NCBI GenBank assembly: GCA_963743595.1
Contig: CAVURW010000204.1
Span: forward strand, 1-8,422
Direction of reading: 5' to 3'
Length of the DNA stretch: 8,422 nt
DNA from: CAVURW01 sp963743595
GTDB taxonomy: Bacteria; Verrucomicrobiota; Verrucomicrobiia; Methylacidiphilales; UBA1321
Within the stretch, counting starts at the first letter, position 1; each line of letters starts with the position of its first letter. Below the pieces are notes generated by a model that was given only the letters and a program-made list of their open reading frames with translations, did no database searches and was not told where the DNA came from. Shown piece by piece: positions 5,999 to 8,422 of this stretch. The position numbers were made by a program, and so were the translations under genes.

Positions 5999-7165
5999 GT
6001 GAAAGCCATCCTGACTCTAAATGGAGGTTCATCGAGCATTCGGTTCGCCGTGTATGAAGCCGATGAAACGGTTCAAAAGGTAATCAGCTGCGGCAAGATT
6101 GAACGCATCGGGTCAAGCGGGGCAACTCTTATTGTCAGGGATACTGCTGGAAAACATTCCGTCCCAATACCGATTGATTCGGAACAACCTGTTGAATTTC
6201 TACTGGGTTGGTTAGAATCCCAGCCATTCTTCAATTTGATCGGGGCCGTTGGCCATCGAGTCGTTCACGGAATGCTGCACACGGAACCGATGCAAGTGAC
6301 TCCCGAACTCATGGAGGATTTGCGGAGCGTGATTCCCTTCGATCCCGATCATCTGCCTCGCGAACTGGAACTGATGATAGCCTTTTCAAAACGGCATCCC
6401 CAAGTGCCACAAGTCGCCTGTTTTGACACCGCGTTCCATCGGACCATGCCGGCAATTGCCAAACTCCTGCCGATTCCCCGCCAATACGTTAAGCCGGGGG
6501 TGGAGCGGTACGGCTTTCACGGCCTTTCCTTCGGCTATCTGATGGAGGAACTGTCGCGGTTGGACCCTGAAGCAGCCACGGGCCGCGTTATTCTGGCTCA
6601 TTTGGGAAGCGGTGCCAGTTTGGCTGCGGTGAGTAATGGGAAAAGTGTGGATACCACCATGGGATTTACACCGGCTGCGGGCTTGGTGATGGGAACACGC
6701 ACGGGTGATTTAGATCCCGGAATGGCCTTCTACATGTTTAAGACCTACGGCATGAATCCAGAAAAGTTTCAATCCATGGTGAACCACGAATCAGGGCTAT
6801 TCGGAGTTTCTGGAATCAGTTCAGACCTCCGGGACTTGTGCTCCCTTGAAGCGACCGACGCCCATGCTCATGCAGCCGTGGAGCTCTTTTGCTACCAAGT
6901 CAAAAAGTGGATCGGATCGTTCTGCGCTGTTTTGGGAGGGTTAGATACAATCGTCTTTTCGGCGGGTATCGGGGAGAATTCACCCGCAATTCGCTCCCGA
7001 ATTTGTGAAGGACTGATTTTTCTTGGGATCGAATTAGACCCAGCTCGCAATAACAGAAATGACGGTCTGATTTCCCTAGAACAAGGGCGCGTGAAAGTAC
7101 GCGTCATCGCTACCAATGAGGAGCTGATGATCGCTCGTTCGGTTTCTCGAATCCTGGCCCGGTAG
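5999..7165 (+). CDS. ackA: Acetate kinase
   Basis: This complete 388-residue enzyme of the acetokinase family (usual length about 400) catalyses acetyl phosphate + ADP to acetate + ATP, reversibly, in the cytoplasm. Visible residues are N8 in the phosphate-binding motif TLNGGSSSI, R87 in GHRVVHG, catalytic D143 in CFDTAFHRTMP, H174 in RYGFHGLS, the HLGSGAS loop (201-207), R234 in GTRTGDLDPG, AGIGENS (322-328) and the terminal NEEL (373-376). These correspond to the known active-site residues of the Methanosarcina enzyme. The first motif is slightly unusual, with Gly where Ala or Cys is common and Arg15 where Lys is common. The start is a GTG four bases after the glgP stop, with no Shine-Dalgarno, which suggests translational coupling to glgP. 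With xfp downstream, its likely job is to harvest ATP from acetyl phosphate made by phosphoketolase; no phosphotransacetylase gene is adjacent. Confidence 0.94.
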   Translation: MKAILTLNGGSSSIRFAVYEADETVQKVISCGKIERIGSSGATLIVRDTAGKHSVPIPIDSEQPVEFLLGWLESQPFFNLIGAVGHRVVHGMLHTEPMQVTPELMEDLRSVIPFDPDHLPRELELMIAFSKRHPQVPQVACFDTAFHRTMPAIAKLLPIPRQYVKPGVERYGFHGLSFGYLMEELSRLDPEAATGRVILAHLGSGASLAAVSNGKSVDTTMGFTPAAGLVMGTRTGDLDPGMAFYMFKTYGMNPEKFQSMVNHESGLFGVSGISSDLRDLCSLEATDAHAHAAVELFCYQVKKWIGSFCAVLGGLDTIVFSAGIGENSPAIRSRICEGLIFLGIELDPARNNRNDGLISLEQGRVKVRVIATNEELMIARSVSRILAR

Positions 7166-7286
7166 GGTTTTACCCCATCGTCATGAATCACTCCGACCCG
7201 TAGCTTGATCCTCACGTATAAGGTATCCGCAATCTGAGCAACCGTCTGTTCTAATTTCCATAACCAAACCAAGAAAGCAAGTTACC

Positions 7287-8422
7287 ATGCACACCAAAAC
7301 ATTAACGCCAGATGAGCTTCAGAAAACAGACGCCTATTGGCGTGCGGCAAACTACCTTTCGGTTGGCCAGATTTACTTGTACGATAATCCGCTGTTGAAA
7401 AGGCCTTTAGCGCTTTCGGATATCAAGCACATGCTCCTGGGGCATTGGGGCACGACTCCCGGCCAGAATTTCATTTACGCCCATCTCAACCGAGTGATTA
7501 AGAAATATGACCTGAACATGGTCTATGTTTCTGGTCCTGGGCACGGCGGGCCCGCCATCGTCGGTAATACCTACTTGGAAGGCAGTTACACGGAGGTCTA
7601 TCCAGAAATCAGTCAGGATGAAGCTGGTCTGCGAAAGCTCTTTCTTCAGTTTTCGTTTCCGGGCGGGATTCCCAGTCATGTTTCGCCCGAATGTCCTGGT
7701 TCGATGCATGAGGGTGGCGAGCTTGGCTACTCCTTGAGCCACTCGTTTGGTGCGGTTTTTGATAATCCTAATCTCATCATTTCCTGCGTCGTCGGAGACG
7801 GTGAAGCGGAAACGGGACCTTTGGCGACGGCTTGGCACTCGAATAAATTTTTGGATCCCGCCACCGATGGCGCAGTTCTCCCCATTCTGCATCTCAATGG
7901 CTACAAGATATCGAACCCGACCATTCTGGCCCGTATTACTCCGGAAGAACTGGAGCAACTCCTACGCGGCTATGGATGGAATCCTCTCTTTGTCGAGGGA
8001 GATGAACCAGCCCTCATGCACGAGACCATGGCTACAGCGCTCGATGCGGCAATTGAACAGATTAAGAAAATTCAAGATGACGCCCGCGTCCATGGAAACA
8101 AAGTTCGTCCCCGCTGGCCGATGATCGTGTTGCGGTCGCCGAAAGGCTGGACGGGACCGAAGATGATCGATGGAAAAAAGGTGGAAGGAACCTTCCGCGC
8201 TCACCAGGTGCCTCTCTCGGATCCCGCCGAACATGTGGCGCACCTGAAGCTTTTAGAGGAATGGCTTCGCAGCTACCGGCCTGAAGAATTGTTCGATGAT
8301 GCCGGGCGTTTAAAACCAGAGCTGGCTGACTTGACACCGAAGGGACAGAGCCGAATGGGATCCAATCCTCACGCCAACGGCGGCCTTCTTTTAAGGGATC
8401 TACGCATGCCCGACTTTCGAGA
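7287..8422 (+). CDS. xfp: Xylulose-5-phosphate/fructose-6-phosphate phosphoketolase, N-terminal part, runs off the window
   Basis: The frame is open from ATG 7287 to the window end (378 codons plus two bases). Full enzymes are about 790-830 residues, so about half is present. It is thiamine-diphosphate dependent and cleaves xylulose-5-phosphate (and usually fructose-6-phosphate) with phosphate to acetyl phosphate plus glyceraldehyde-3-phosphate or erythrose-4-phosphate. Visible motifs are LLGHWGTTPGQNF (50-62, H53), SGPGHGGPA (82-90, H86), SHVSPECPGSMHEGGELGYS (130-149, H131) and the thiamine motif GDGEAETG (170-177) with N186. H53, H86 and H131 match Bifidobacterium H64, H97 and H142 at a constant offset of 11. 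LHLNGYKISNPT (213-224) is also conserved. It follows ackA by 121 bases with no terminator seen. The bases before the start (AAGAAAGCAAGTTACC) contain no good Shine-Dalgarno. Dual substrate specificity is probable but not provable here. Confidence 0.95.
   Translation, partial: MHTKTLTPDELQKTDAYWRAANYLSVGQIYLYDNPLLKRPLALSDIKHMLLGHWGTTPGQNFIYAHLNRVIKKYDLNMVYVSGPGHGGPAIVGNTYLEGSYTEVYPEISQDEAGLRKLFLQFSFPGGIPSHVSPECPGSMHEGGELGYSLSHSFGAVFDNPNLIISCVVGDGEAETGPLATAWHSNKFLDPATDGAVLPILHLNGYKISNPTILARITPEELEQLLRGYGWNPLFVEGDEPALMHETMATALDAAIEQIKKIQDDARVHGNKVRPRWPMIVLRSPKGWTGPKMIDGKKVEGTFRAHQVPLSDPAEHVAHLKLLEEWLRSYRPEELFDDAGRLKPELADLTPKGQSRMGSNPHANGGLLLRDLRMPDFR

Noticed and set aside
7407..7958. Minus-strand 183-codon open frame inside xfp
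   Set aside because: It is a shadow of xfp, whose plus-strand frame shows all thiamine-binding and catalytic motifs in this stretch.

Overview
The window looks like chromosomal DNA from a free-living, moderately GC-rich bacterium, most likely a member of the Verrucomicrobiota. That assignment is an inference. It rests mainly on the integrase, whose C-terminal pattern (NGLRHS, then AGNSPEIIFGHYREL) I associate with tyrosine recombinases of that phylum, and on the general look of the other proteins. No rRNA, tRNA, CRISPR array or insertion-sequence transposase was seen.

Left edge (1-294, minus strand): the N-terminal 98 codons of a uraD-like OHCU decarboxylase of ureide (urate) breakdown; the gene runs off the window. 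A 372-base non-coding gap follows (295-666). Next is a lone tyrosine recombinase/integrase (667-1848, plus) with Arg, Lys, Arg and Tyr catalytic residues in place but both active-site histidines replaced by asparagine. A strong hairpin starts three bases after its stop.

Middle (1849-2823): almost 1 kb without a convincing gene. Positions 2081-2328 are packed with long imperfect hairpins carrying bulged bases. They are followed by an 18/21 imperfect direct repeat and a perfect 9-bp palindromic hairpin. This is the least explained part of the window.

Right half (2824-8422, all plus): a small membrane-associated DUF1269/general-stress-like protein, then a carbon-metabolism cluster: alpha-glucan (glycogen) phosphorylase glgP, acetate kinase ackA (4 bases after glgP) and the first 378 codons of phosphoketolase xfp (cut by the window end). 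Together they suggest a route from stored glycogen to glucose-1-phosphate, then, after phosphoglucomutase and isomerase steps encoded elsewhere, to fructose-6-phosphate or xylulose-5-phosphate. Phosphoketolase would cleave these to acetyl phosphate, which acetate kinase turns into acetate and ATP. The starts of these right-hand genes lack recognisable Shine-Dalgarno sequences, whereas uraD has a clear one.
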